DNA from: Beverwykella pulmonaria
Taxonomy: Eukaryota; Ascomycota; Dothideomycetes; Pleosporales; Melanommataceae
Direction: 5' to 3'
DNA: 64,000 bases
NCBI GenBank assembly: GCA_001599595.1
Contig: BCHH01000011.1
Coordinates: 21,894 to 85,893 of the forward strand
Shown here: in pieces, positions 21,201 to 28,839 of the stretch
Numbering within the stretch: the first letter of the stretch is position 1
Layout: every line of letters starts with the position of its first letter
Notes under the pieces: model-generated
What the model was told of the DNA's origin: nothing
Seen by the model: only the letters and a program-made list of their open reading frames with translations
Database searches by the model: none
Made by a program: the position numbers and the translations under genes

Positions 21201-23942
21201 AAACAGCGAAACATCGAGAGAGTATTTTTTGCCTCGAGGATTGTCATGTTGAAGCTCGAAGTTATTGATTTGGGGCCGGAGTTGCTCATGGTCGCCGATC
21301 AGGATTGTGTGTTCAATTCCAGGTAGAATTGCAGTGAGGGTGTGTGCCTCGAGAACTTCTCCAGCTTCTTCGCAAAGCATTACTTTTGCTCGTACCCGTT
21401 GCAGCAACTCGATGTTCCTTGCTAACCCAGACGTTGTCACGCCGATAATATGCGCTTCTCGAAGACATCGAAGATCTAGTTCACTATGACAATTATCCAG
21501 TGCGGATTTGGAGTTGCGGTACGAATCCAGCGCACAAATGAGATCATTGGTGAGCTGTTCACTCCTTTGCTTAATCCAAAGCTTGTGCAAGTTAGTACGC
21601 TCAGGAGTTGACATCTCTCGTAAAGGAATTTCCAAGAGCGCAGAAACGGGGCGATGAGAAACGAGTTTCTTCGGTGCTCCTCGAAGCCAACTATCCACAA
21701 CCCTAAACTTCTTACCTTTGACTTCTCGAAACCCCTCCTCGTCAACTCCTTTTGTAAACAATTCCTTAAAATGCTTTTCATGCGTCCTCATAAGATGAGT
21801 TTGGATGTTCGTCACCGACGAAGGGTTATTCAACCCCGACAGTATGTCTTCGAGTTCTTTCATTGTTTCCGCAATGGCCCGATTGTGCTCCCACTTATCG
21901 TGTTTTTCTGTCTTCGTTGGTACCACTTCTTTCGCTACATTGCGGAGCGTGAGGTTTTGAAGTATTTCAGACTTAGATCGTGATCCGAGACGAATGACTT
22001 GCTTCACACCACCATTCACGAGGTGTTCTAACAGTTGATCGAGGGCATGATTGGTATAGCATACACAGATGATGGGACCTAGACCCGCTGACTTTCGGTT
22101 GTGGAGTAAAATCTTGATGATAGTTTCGGCAGTATATGATTTCCCAGTACCCGGTGGGCCCTGGACAAGAGCCAATCCTGCACTAAGGGCTTGGATCACA
22201 GCGAATTGCTGGGCTTCGTCGAGCGTGGACCCGGCCAGCTTTGCGAAATTGAAGGGTTCCCCGGGTTTCAGAGCGATTGGTACACCGGCGAGAATGTCGA
22301 GGTTGAAATTAAATCCTCTTTTGGTCGCATATGCTGGAGGTTTTACGACGCTTGCAGGAGTCTGCGAGTTTGGTGCTATTATCTCGGCGAAAGGAAGGTC
22401 TAGTGTCCGACTCATCTTCTGCAGGGCTTGCAGTGTTGGCTGAAACGAAGGTAGAAGCACGCCCGGGAACTCAACAAGTGATTGTCGAGTTTTGGAAGGC
22501 GCAATGTGAGTACTAATCCAACAAGCATCTTCTGTTTTGTATTCAGCAAGGCTCAATAGCACAGATGCACGGTTTGGTTGTCCAAAAAGGTTGGGCATAT
22601 TATCGAATCGTCTTTTGTCGTCTTTATTAGAGTCCTTTCTTTGATAGGATGGCAATATTGGATCGCAGACAGTTAGAAAGATGATTTTGCCATGTGAAGA
22701 GACAAAACAAACAAGTGAATCGACCTGCAAAAGCTTGCTCCCTTTCCACCAGTCTTCTCGCTGCTTAGCGGATTTGTTCTTGACTTGGGGAGGTTGGTCG
22801 AATTCTGCGAAGACTTGTAGGCCCTTTCTACGGTCTACACTCATGTAAGAAAAGCGGACGTTGTGGTAGACGAGCTTCCGAACACCTTGTTGACCCTGAT
22901 GTGTTGTCGATATATTCTGATTAGGAGAGTTCAATCTCGTAATCTCGTCACGCACTGCATCTCTTAGTTGACCCACTGTATCTTCGCGGAGGAGTCGGAA
23001 TTGTCTGTCCAAGAGCCAGGCGAGACCTGAGAGGTGATGTTGCGTTGAATCGATTGTTGGGATATATTCTTGTCGTGTGGAGGTAATCTCTAGAGCGGTG
23101 GGAAGGATATGAATATTAGTGATACTCGCATGGTCATTATCGTGTCGAGCGCCATTCTTCGAGAGGTTTCCAGGGAAGTCTTGGCTCAACTCGAAAGCTG
23201 CCGGTAAGACGGTTTGCCGAGTGGATTGGGTTGATGCGAGAGGCAACGAGGAGCCGATATGGAGACGACGTCTGATTCGAGTGAGGCTTTGCTGTACATT
23301 CGGTACCATGTAGTCCTCTGGAATGCAGGCGGAGATTGTCTCTACAATGGCACTGAGGCCTTCAAGGACTTGGGCACTCTGGTTGATCTCGATCAGCCGA
23401 TTTAGAACTGCAAGACTTGATGATATAGCAATGATAGAGCTTTCCTCGTTGCTTGAGGCATGTCCGAAAACCATTTCACTTAGAGCAGACGCTGTGAAGC
23501 GGAACACGTTAAGACAACGCCGACCGCTGGGACCGAAGAGGAAGTTGTAGATGGTATCAACAGGAGTCTCCAGGATTAGAGAAGATAGCACATCTGGGAA
23601 AGAGATGATCCTATAAAAAGGAAGCGTCCTATCTCTAAATATCGAGACAGTGGTTTCAGCCTTTATTTCGACATCCATGCTGTCTGTCAGGGCCTTGATG
23701 ATTGCAAGCCCCGTCTCTGCACCGAGCTTGGTGATGATGTACTGGCGTATTCCTGCATCCTTAGTCTCCATGAGATTCCAGCCTATCTGGAAGAAAGCTT
23801 TCGTGTCTACAGCGGCATCGAAACGTGAAGGATTTGTATTAGGTCGAGGGATCATGTATGTCCATTTCCGACAGATTGCTTCCGTGTCAGTCTCTTTCGG
23901 AGGCTGTGTATTTATTGTGCTTGATGAGTCTGCGGTGGCCAT
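18264..23942 (-). CDS. Hrr1/ZNFX1-like SF1 helicase with NF-X1 and RZ zinc fingers
   Basis: A single uninterrupted frame of 1892 codons. N-terminal half (1-560): helical/armadillo-like region as in ZNFX1. UPF1-like superfamily 1 helicase core: Walker A LVQGPPGTGKSYTAE (about 590-604), motif II VMLCEEAGEVLEAH (about 850-863), then ILIGDHEQLRP, IQRRMHPSISELVR, TVDNFQGEEAKVIVVSLVRS and NVLLSRARHGMYIIG. About 1180-1450 are repeated NF-X1-type Cys/His fingers (CGHSCPNMCH, CGHDCNHACKDC and others). The C-terminus (about 1820-1880) carries an RZ-type finger, HWYYCENGHPFTIGECGMP then CPQCGSPVGG. The same order occurs in animal ZNFX1 and is related to fission-yeast Hrr1, an RNA helicase of the RNA-dependent RNA polymerase complex. 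A role in small-RNA silencing or dsRNA defence is therefore likely but inferred. It appears intact and is the largest gene in the window. Confidence 0.9.
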   Translation of the reverse strand: MATADSSSTINTQPPKETDTEAICRKWTYMIPRPNTNPSRFDAAVDTKAFFQIGWNLMETKDAGIRQYIITKLGAETGLAIIKALTDSMDVEIKAETTVSIFRDRTLPFYRIISFPDVLSSLILETPVDTIYNFLFGPSGRRCLNVFRFTASALSEMVFGHASSNEESSIIAISSSLAVLNRLIEINQSAQVLEGLSAIVETISACIPEDYMVPNVQQSLTRIRRRLHIGSSLPLASTQSTRQTVLPAAFELSQDFPGNLSKNGARHDNDHASITNIHILPTALEITSTRQEYIPTIDSTQHHLSGLAWLLDRQFRLLREDTVGQLRDAVRDEITRLNSPNQNISTTHQGQQGVRKLVYHNVRFSYMSVDRRKGLQVFAEFDQPPQVKNKSAKQREDWWKGSKLLQVDSLVCFVSSHGKIIFLTVCDPILPSYQRKDSNKDDKRRFDNMPNLFGQPNRASVLLSLAEYKTEDACWISTHIAPSKTRQSLVEFPGVLLPSFQPTLQALQKMSRTLDLPFAEIIAPNSQTPASVVKPPAYATKRGFNFNLDILAGVPIALKPGEPFNFAKLAGSTLDEAQQFAVIQALSAGLALVQGPPGTGKSYTAETIIKILLHNRKSAGLGPIICVCYTNHALDQLLEHLVNGGVKQVIRLGSRSKSEILQNLTLRNVAKEVVPTKTEKHDKWEHNRAIAETMKELEDILSGLNNPSSVTNIQTHLMRTHEKHFKELFTKGVDEEGFREVKGKKFRVVDSWLRGAPKKLVSHRPVSALLEIPLREMSTPERTNLHKLWIKQRSEQLTNDLICALDSYRNSKSALDNCHSELDLRCLREAHIIGVTTSGLARNIELLQRVRAKVMLCEEAGEVLEAHTLTAILPGIEHTILIGDHEQLRPQINNFELQHDNPRGKKYSLDVSLFERLVKPQPGNLKIPLSTLKIQRRMHPSISELVRVPLYPDLRDHPSVLEYPEVDGMRDRLYWLDHQEKEDPRMAQAVSLSRTNTWEVEMVASLVSHLVRQGTYGSEDIAVITPYLGQLQKIKKRLANSFEIVVGDRDQEELEAQGLQDDSEGASTDGQIQIQKTTLLNALRIATVDNFQGEEAKVIVVSLVRSNSERKCGFLKTSNRINVLLSRARHGMYIIGNSDTSRPVPMWDEVLTILERSNNIGPSLALCCPRHKETPIEVSIPDDFARLAPEGGCSKRCSSRLRCGHSCPNMCHSDSLHNAVRCLERCPRTKNGCEHACPRPCGDQCEQQCQVVLFNIPLPCGHIATHLKCYEAQAPEIVRCVTQVEQVMERCKHKIRVRCCELPLDDNYACSATCGAALTCGHDCNHACKDCNIPIEGGGLETKHGVCNTQCGRPYTTCSHSCKSRCHGDMSCPLCTEPCEVSCSHSKCNKLCQEPCVPCAEDCSWSCPHRGRCPLPCAVPCDLLPCSKRCINMLACGHRCPSICGEVCPGVAFCQICAHPAIKAVVVDFILSSSFEEVNLDTDPCIIPPCGHILTLESMDGHMSMSDFYISDVEGSIVALKNSANPFSASGMKSCPTCRAPLRTINRYSRIIRRALIDEATKKFIVWANQQFIPLVTRMQVIEAELRETGGGSQTALDRVSLETPVSEPLQLRGTRDQQISQVGTLTRKEKRYKTITNLRRDIRKFLQQVNEREQPFGRIYDLVQDARRHRGINIDLHSNADILQVRNRLLTTVLLIRCDYTILLTFLHDRKGNFPNIQIDFSANRKDCEALISESHSKKQPGNIVEGHLYWARFFALERTFAEPVSQLLVLARMHLQDAHEICNKHPGQTGGMRNEIEDIEKSLRDSTFYIPVSNEEKAAVYAAMAHDFRGTGHWYYCENGHPFTIGECGMPMETSQCPQCGSPVGGQNHVAVGGVRHATDLEHEFGGLRM

Positions 23943-24800
23943 TGTTGCGCCATGGCTGAAACGACAGTTTGTTCCTCGGCGACAGCGACCCTTTTGGAAG
24001 TCGAAGCAGAGTTTTGGTCTATTGTGTCTTCAGTCAGTGGTTATCCTCATCAAAAGGGTAAGAGTGCTCACGGCATGCTGGAAAATGTGTTTTGGGATCT
24101 TCTAGACACTGTGCGATTGACTGAAGACGGTACGCAGACTACTTTGGGAGGCCTCATCAGGCTTCCTTGGCATTAAGTGTGCTATGCCTCCCCATGGTGT
24201 CTTACCAGCGCTCCGCGAGCCAACCAATGTAGTACTACACAAGGGGTCACGACATACGCGCTGGCGCACTCTCACTTTGCGGTCCTGCTACCCCTCACTT
24301 TCAATCAAGCGCGCAAATCGCATTGAGGTGAATGCTCACCGGAACGCCACATCAGAAGGTGGCTAACCGCTTCTTGACAGTTGCGATTTTCTGCAGGTTC
24401 GTGCTAACGTATGCACGGATAGCATCCCTACTATTCTCTTCACGTCGTTTGGCTTGTTCCGTTTTGATAAATCACTCTCGATAACGATCAATATGGAGGC
24501 GCTCTGAAAAGGAGCAACAAGGACCAATTACCCCCACACCATTGAGTCATCAATGCGCCTTTCTCCTATGAATGAGAGCCACATTTTAATGTCACATGCA
24601 AGTTAACGAAAAATGAAAGAAAATAATGACTCACCAGCTGGTGCATCTTGCTGTAGACAAGGCTTGGAAAACTGTTATTTCAATAGCCGTTGTTGCTGGG
24701 ATACCTTTGTTTTAACAAAAAACAATTGATACACAAACAGAGCAAGCTTCTATCAGAGCTAATTCAGCCATCAATGGAACTTCGTTATCTGATCCCTCGA
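23943..24800. other. Intergenic upstream of the helicase, no supported gene
   Basis: About 860 bp holding the helicase promoter on its left. Frames reading through the helicase start (23650-24176, plus) are shadows. No domain or repeat is seen before the MITE-like segment. Confidence 0.5.
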
Positions 24801-24801
24801 C

Positions 24802-24960
24802 ATCTGTCATGATGAGTGGAAGCAGTCAATCGTCCGTTGGGTAAATGTGTATATATGGAGTGTGAAAGCCGTGACGAGCTGACTGCTCCCACGATGACTA
24901 TATATACCCATGAAAGGGAGCTAGCTAGAATAGGACATATGGTAGAATATGTGCAATGTG
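24802..24960. repeat. Diverged inverted copy of the 2.4-kb MITE interior
   Basis: 24808-24950 aligns by eye with the reverse complement of about 2420-2565. Shared blocks include CAGTCAATCGTC vs AAGTCAATCGTC, GAGTGTGAAAGCCGTGA, and AGCTAGAATAGGACATATGG. Identity is high but gapped, and the CAGCCC ends are not recognisable here. The 84-codon frame over it (24816-25070) is therefore not credited as a gene. Confidence 0.6.
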
Positions 24961-25096
24961 TGATAATATCACTTCTAGTCGGATTCCCTCAGCGTGGCCC
25001 AGAATCTCAATACTGCGATAACTTCGTTTGCCTCAGGGAACGGATTCCATATGCTGTCCCAGTTAATTGATGCGATCCCACAGCTGAAGAAAGATA

Positions 25097-25309
25097 TTGG
25101 AGAGAAAGGATCGAATCAACAAGCTCACTGCGCAATTGGCCACCGAAAAGGCTGCACTCCAGAGCATGATGGAACGGCTGCAAAAACATCTTCGAGAAAG
25201 GCACATAGCGATTACGACACTCAAGGGAGAACTAGAAGACATCAAGGCAAAAGGTTGTGAACTTGAAGCAAAGATTAAAGCGAAGACTACTAAACTAAAA
25301 GATAATTAA
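25097..25309 (+). CDS. Possible small coiled-coil protein or fragment
   Basis: Seventy codons of heptad-like, charged sequence (for example LTAQLATEKAALQSMMERLQ and LEDIKAKGCELEAKIKAKT). It looks like a coiled coil. No splice sites or family are evident, and the surrounding DNA is repeat debris, so it may be a fragment of a lost gene. I do not recognise a function. Confidence 0.25.
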   Translation: MERKDRINKLTAQLATEKAALQSMMERLQKHLRERHIAITTLKGELEDIKAKGCELEAKIKAKTTKLKDN

Positions 25310-25320
25310 AGAGCAGGAAA

Positions 25321-26046
25321 TTACACCGTTAACACAGCAGCCGCAAGATGCCTGGGAAGATGCAGATAGCTACTCAGAACAGTTGAGTAAGTTACAGAGT
25401 CAAGCGCTATGTTGAGTATCTGTCTGACACCAGACAACTTGAGGGCGAAGGCATCCGAGAAGACCATGGCGATCAAGACATCAAGATCATTTTTCGTAGC
25501 CACCGGCTTCACCCGAGTCTTGTTCGATAGTTCGCCGTCGCGCTCCAGCTTGTTAATATACACGTAGACCTGCGACATCTCTTCAGCGGTCAACTGCTTC
25601 TTCCCAGAGAAGCGGTAGGCGGCGCAAAGCGTATGCGAGATGTAGCCTCGCGCGGTTTTCGAGGTAATCCTCTCGTCGCTTTCGAGGTAATCCTCTCGTC
25701 GTTTTCGAGGTAATCCTCTCGTCTAGCTTGCCAGACGAAGTTCGAGCAAGGTACAGGAGGAACAGCCTAACCAGCTCGAGCGACATGTGCTGGGCGCCGG
25801 AGCAGAAGTACTTCTCGGGGTCTTTGACCCGGACTGTATTCAAGAGCCAAGCGTTAGCGAGATCTAAGAGAAGGGGAGCAGTAGCAAATCGACGCTGCCG
25901 ATTTGGACAACACATTGTGATACGTCGGTGTCGCTGATCGAGGTCCCATCGGTCCGCTGTGCGTCCCGCGCGAGCTTTGCAACGCGATCATTCAACTTCT
26001 TCTCTTTGACGCTCAGCGTCCTCTGTTGTCTCTGCAAGGGAGGCAT
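25321..26046 (-). pseudogene. DUF3435 (FluG-type tyrosine-recombinase-like) relic, N-terminal half
   Basis: Minus-strand frames, each broken, together read as the N-terminal half of a DUF3435 protein: a short basic start at 26046, then KYFCSGAQHMSLELVRLFLLY, then a piece containing LTAEEMSQVYVYINKLERDGEL and VATKNDLDVLIAMVF followed by GVRQILNIALDS. The last parts match the family pattern (helical segment, D-L-D-V-L pair, then an R-x-Q-x-x-L-like helix) as I know it. It stops before the catalytic region, and frameshifts separate the pieces. Three 23-bp tandem units (25660-25725), not a multiple of three, help break the frame. DUF3435 proteins are tyrosine-recombinase relatives found in Crypton-like elements and as captains of Starship elements; this copy is not functional. 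Confidence 0.6.
25660..25725. repeat. Three tandem 23-bp units
   Basis: The motif CGAGGTAATCCTCTCGTCG recurs at 25660, 25683 and 25706 with 3-4 spacer bases that differ slightly. Period 23 bp. It lies inside the DUF3435 relic. Confidence 0.85.
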
Positions 26047-26064
26047 TCCTCACGGCTCTTGACG
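26047..26064. repeat. 18-bp direct repeat, left copy
   Basis: TCCTCACGGCTCTTGACG, identical to 29168-29185 in the same orientation. It abuts the first codon of the minus-strand DUF3435 relic. The two copies bracket the 3.1-kb block that holds the Fic/Doc gene. Confidence 0.85.
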
Positions 26065-26187
26065 CCAAATAGTAGCAGAGGTGACGAAGATGAGGAGAAG
26101 GAGAAGAGTGGATACTAGGTTACAACGCCAAATAATGACAGAAGGTGGTAAAGATGAGAAGGGGAGAAGGAGAGAGAGCGGACACTA
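26062..26187. repeat. Diverged 63-bp tandem duplication
   Basis: ACGCCAAATA starts at 26062 and again at 26125. Each copy runs through a purine-rich GATGAGGAGAAGGAG-like block to a GGATACTAGGTTACA / GGACACTAAATCATGAC end. It is noncoding and lies upstream of the Fic/Doc gene. Confidence 0.65.
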
Positions 26188-26272
26188 AATCATGACGGAC
26201 GTGATCTAGAGTGTGGTATCGGTCCCTCCTTCCTCCTTCGCGTTTGGAAGAAGCGCGTGAGCACGTGACTCA

Positions 26273-26305
26273 TTTTAGACGAAGGCCTGCGACCTCCGTC
26301 TAAAA
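26273..26305. promoter_or_regulatory. Inverted repeat upstream of the Fic/Doc gene
   Basis: Arms TTTTAGACGAAGG (26273-26285) and CCTCCGTCTAAAA (26293-26305) pair with a single mismatch around a 7-base loop. A TATATAAAG-like box follows at about 26337 and the start codon is at 26524. It could be an operator-like site or a short MITE remnant; function is not shown. Confidence 0.4.
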
Positions 26306-26523
26306 AGAGCAGGATATCTGCGCCGGTGAATAGCTTTATATAAAGTCACGTATTAAGGAAGCACCTACTCATCCTAGTTCTGGCACTTTCACGCTGTGTG
26401 TCCTGAAACCACTGATAGTAAGTTTAGCACTTGGTAGAAGCTACTTGATGCAAATGCACTAACAGGCGTGTAAACTGCATAGAACGTTTCGCAACCGACT
26501 CAAGCTACCAAGCCATCTCAACG

Positions 26524-26940
26524 ATGACCTCCAACGTCGTGAAGTTCCGCTTCCTGACCGCTGCTCAGGTTATCCGTCTTCACAACACCTTGATCGCGAG
26601 CGCCCAACCCACTCAGCCGTCTATGCTGGAATCAGCGGTGCAGTCACCCATGAGCATCAAGCACTACACCAATCAGCAGAACGTGTTCCAACTTGCAGCA
26701 AGCCTCTCCGAAAAGATCATAAAAAATCACGCCTTCCAGGACGGAAATAAACGGACAGCGCTTGTGGCAGCGGACATGTTTTTAAAGATCAACGGGTACC
26801 GACTCCAAAAAGTGCCCCTACAGCCTAGTGCTGCACAACAACCGCTGGAAGACGCTCTTGTTGCGGTATGTACGGATAAGTGGACAGCCGAGCAACTGGG
26901 TCAATACTATCAGCAGGTGGCTACAGCAATTGAAGAGTAG
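26524..26940 (+). CDS. Fic/Doc-family protein (death-on-curing type)
   Basis: An intact, intronless 138-codon gene. The Fic active-site motif is complete: HAFQDGNKRTAL, matching HxFx(D/E)GN(K/R)R, at about residues 73-84, in a small all-helical fold of the length usual for bacterial Doc proteins. Fic enzymes transfer AMP or other nucleotide parts, and Doc proteins phosphorylate elongation factor Tu, in bacteria as toxins held by an antitoxin. I see no inhibitory (S/T)xxxE(G/N) helix and no Phd-like antitoxin gene nearby. Doc-like genes are known in some fungi and are usually explained by transfer from bacteria. It sits in an otherwise decayed block between two DUF3435 relics and inside an 18-bp direct repeat, yet its frame is clean, which suggests recent arrival or selection. 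Target in this host unknown. Confidence 0.88.
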   Translation: MTSNVVKFRFLTAAQVIRLHNTLIASAQPTQPSMLESAVQSPMSIKHYTNQQNVFQLAASLSEKIIKNHAFQDGNKRTALVAADMFLKINGYRLQKVPLQPSAAQQPLEDALVAVCTDKWTAEQLGQYYQQVATAIEE

Positions 26941-27425
26941 ACCCCTAATATTATGGCGTATAGAAACGAGGCTACAGAGTATTGAGCGTGGAATTAGGTT
27001 GGTTTAGTTGATTATGACTCTTATTTCGTGACTTTCTTTAAGCAGAATCAAAATTGAGCCCCCCTTTGTATGCTATGGCGAGAGGTATACGATAGGCATA
27101 GCAATACAGCTGTATCTATACCTAGCGTTTTGGTGACCATACTTATCCCTTAAAAATCACATATCCTTTAGCTTATCAAGCGCCTCTCCAATTTCTGGTC
27201 TTACAGTACTAGCGAGTTCAGCAAATTCCGCTACCTTTTGTCAACATGCATAAGAGCACGAAGGCTTTGGCGAGGTACCATCTGCAGTTCCGTCCAAAGC
27301 GATTGTATGCATCACTCCGTAGAGATACAGCGTGGCCCGACTCGTATTCACAGCAGACTGGCGGGGAAGCTGTTGAGGGATAACTAGGCGGGGGTAGCCG
27401 GGCGATGAGTCTGAAGATTAGGAGA
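26941..27425. other. Intergenic 3' of the Fic/Doc gene
   Basis: About 480 bp, AT-rich in the first half, no gene recognised. Confidence 0.5.
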
Positions 27426-27865
27426 TTAGGAGATCAGCAACAAGTAGACATCAGACGGTGAGCGGTTACCAAGGGCGAAGTGTTGGGTGTCGAGAAAATA
27501 GCTCAGTGCAAACCTGTCCGGGCGCTTGGGAAGGGCCGACAAGTTATTAGTGAGATAGCTTCCAGCCTGTAGAGCATTGCCAACTTCTGTGGGAATCAAC
27601 ACATAAGCTTCCCCAGGGTTGCCGACTCGGATAGAGACTTCTTTTGTGACGAGGGTGCTGTCTGGCTCGAGATTGGTGAACTCTCCCGTCGCGACGTGAC
27701 AAGCTCTCGTAGTTGCGGCGTGGCAGGGTGGCCCGATTGCAGCACGGAAGGTTCTGGGACGCGCAACTCGCGCAGTCGCGGTACGGAATTTAGGGAGCAT
27801 GGAGAGCGACGCAGGTCTGACAATTCGCAGTTATAGAAGGGATAATTCTGTACGGAAGATTCCAT
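27426..27865 (-). CDS. Unrecognised ORF(s), possibly a decayed gene
   Basis: A 124-codon frame (27800-27426) whose C-terminal two thirds looks protein-like (TKEVSIRVGNPGEAYVLIPT, then a segment with ALSYFLDTQHFALGN). An overlapping 89-codon frame starts at 27865. I do not recognise a family. It may be a small gene with an intron near 27780-27800 or a relic. Confidence 0.25.
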
Positions 27866-28039
27866 GGCGCTAAGCTAGGCCACAATACGCTCTGCCCCCC
27901 TGTTTGCCGAATAAATTCCGACTTGGCGTTGATCCCGCGCCGGCGTCCTTTTTTGTCAGCCGACCGACCACCCCGATCCCGTATATCAATGTGAATGATC
28001 GTATTGATCTACCTCCAAGCGTACTGAGCTTCCGGAGGA

Positions 28040-28730
28040 TTGGAGGAGTAGGTTGAGCCTCTGGGCTTCGGCTCTACCCCGGAGGAGACTGAGGAAAGGC
28101 AGACTGTCACTTCGGCTCCTAGCCTGCTCGGCGTCTGGAGGTCACTTGTTGCGCAAGCGGATTGCACTGTTCTCTTGGAGAAGCGGAAGGAGGACCCTGC
28201 GAATAGGCACAAATGGCGGCTAAAGTTCATGGATCACACCAACCGCTTCGGCCAAGGACCTGTTTTTGAAGCATCGAAGGTTAGTTATTCAACCACGTCT
28301 CGGAGAGAGAGATGTATCCGTGCACATGCATCTTTCCCTGCGCCTGCTCGCACTTTAACTGGACATGCTCTCCCTTCTCGACCATTATTACTGACCACGA
28401 TACTGTGAACAGTGGATCTTCGAAGACGGCGCAACTAAATTCAGCCTCAGTATTGACCTACTCGTTGACAAGACAGAAGCTCTGGCCGAGGATGTCGTGG
28501 CTATAGCAAATATCGTTTTGCTGCGATCGGACCTCATTCCCTACACGCCTATCGTCCGGATATCCTGGCTCGCGAAGCTCGCACTTTATAGTTTAACGAT
28601 TTCAGGTCGAAAGCGCTCAAGAATTTCAAGTACAAACAGGTCCGGCTGGCGGTTGTAAGGAACCAGAAAGGTCGATCAGAGACCGAGATCGCAGTCACAC
28701 TTCGAGTTCCGGTCGTCAAGGGTGGTTAAA
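28040..28730 (+). pseudogene. Decayed unknown gene
   Basis: Plus-strand pieces that join only by allowing an intron (GTTAGT donor after FGQGPVFEASK, acceptor before WIFEDGATKF) and at least one later frameshift: TEERQTVTSAPSLLGVWRSL, then PANRHKWRLKFMDHTNRFGQ, then IDLLVDKTEALAEDVVAIAN, then (new frame) AYRPDILAREART and RLAVVRNQKGRSETEIAVTL. Sequence quality is that of a former protein, but I do not recognise the family. It precedes a DUF3435 C-terminal relic on the same strand and might be part of the same former locus. Confidence 0.45.
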
Positions 28731-28839
28731 AACATAAGGGTAAAAGGGCCAAGTGATAAGTCGAAATTTCTGTACTCTGGCTTCCGTGGTCGTGCTTCGG
28801 ATTAGTGTAATCTTCCTTTACCCACAGGATCACATTTAC

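Noticed and set aside
24816..25070. 84-codon plus-strand frame
   Set aside because: It coincides with the diverged MITE copy and is not conserved as protein.
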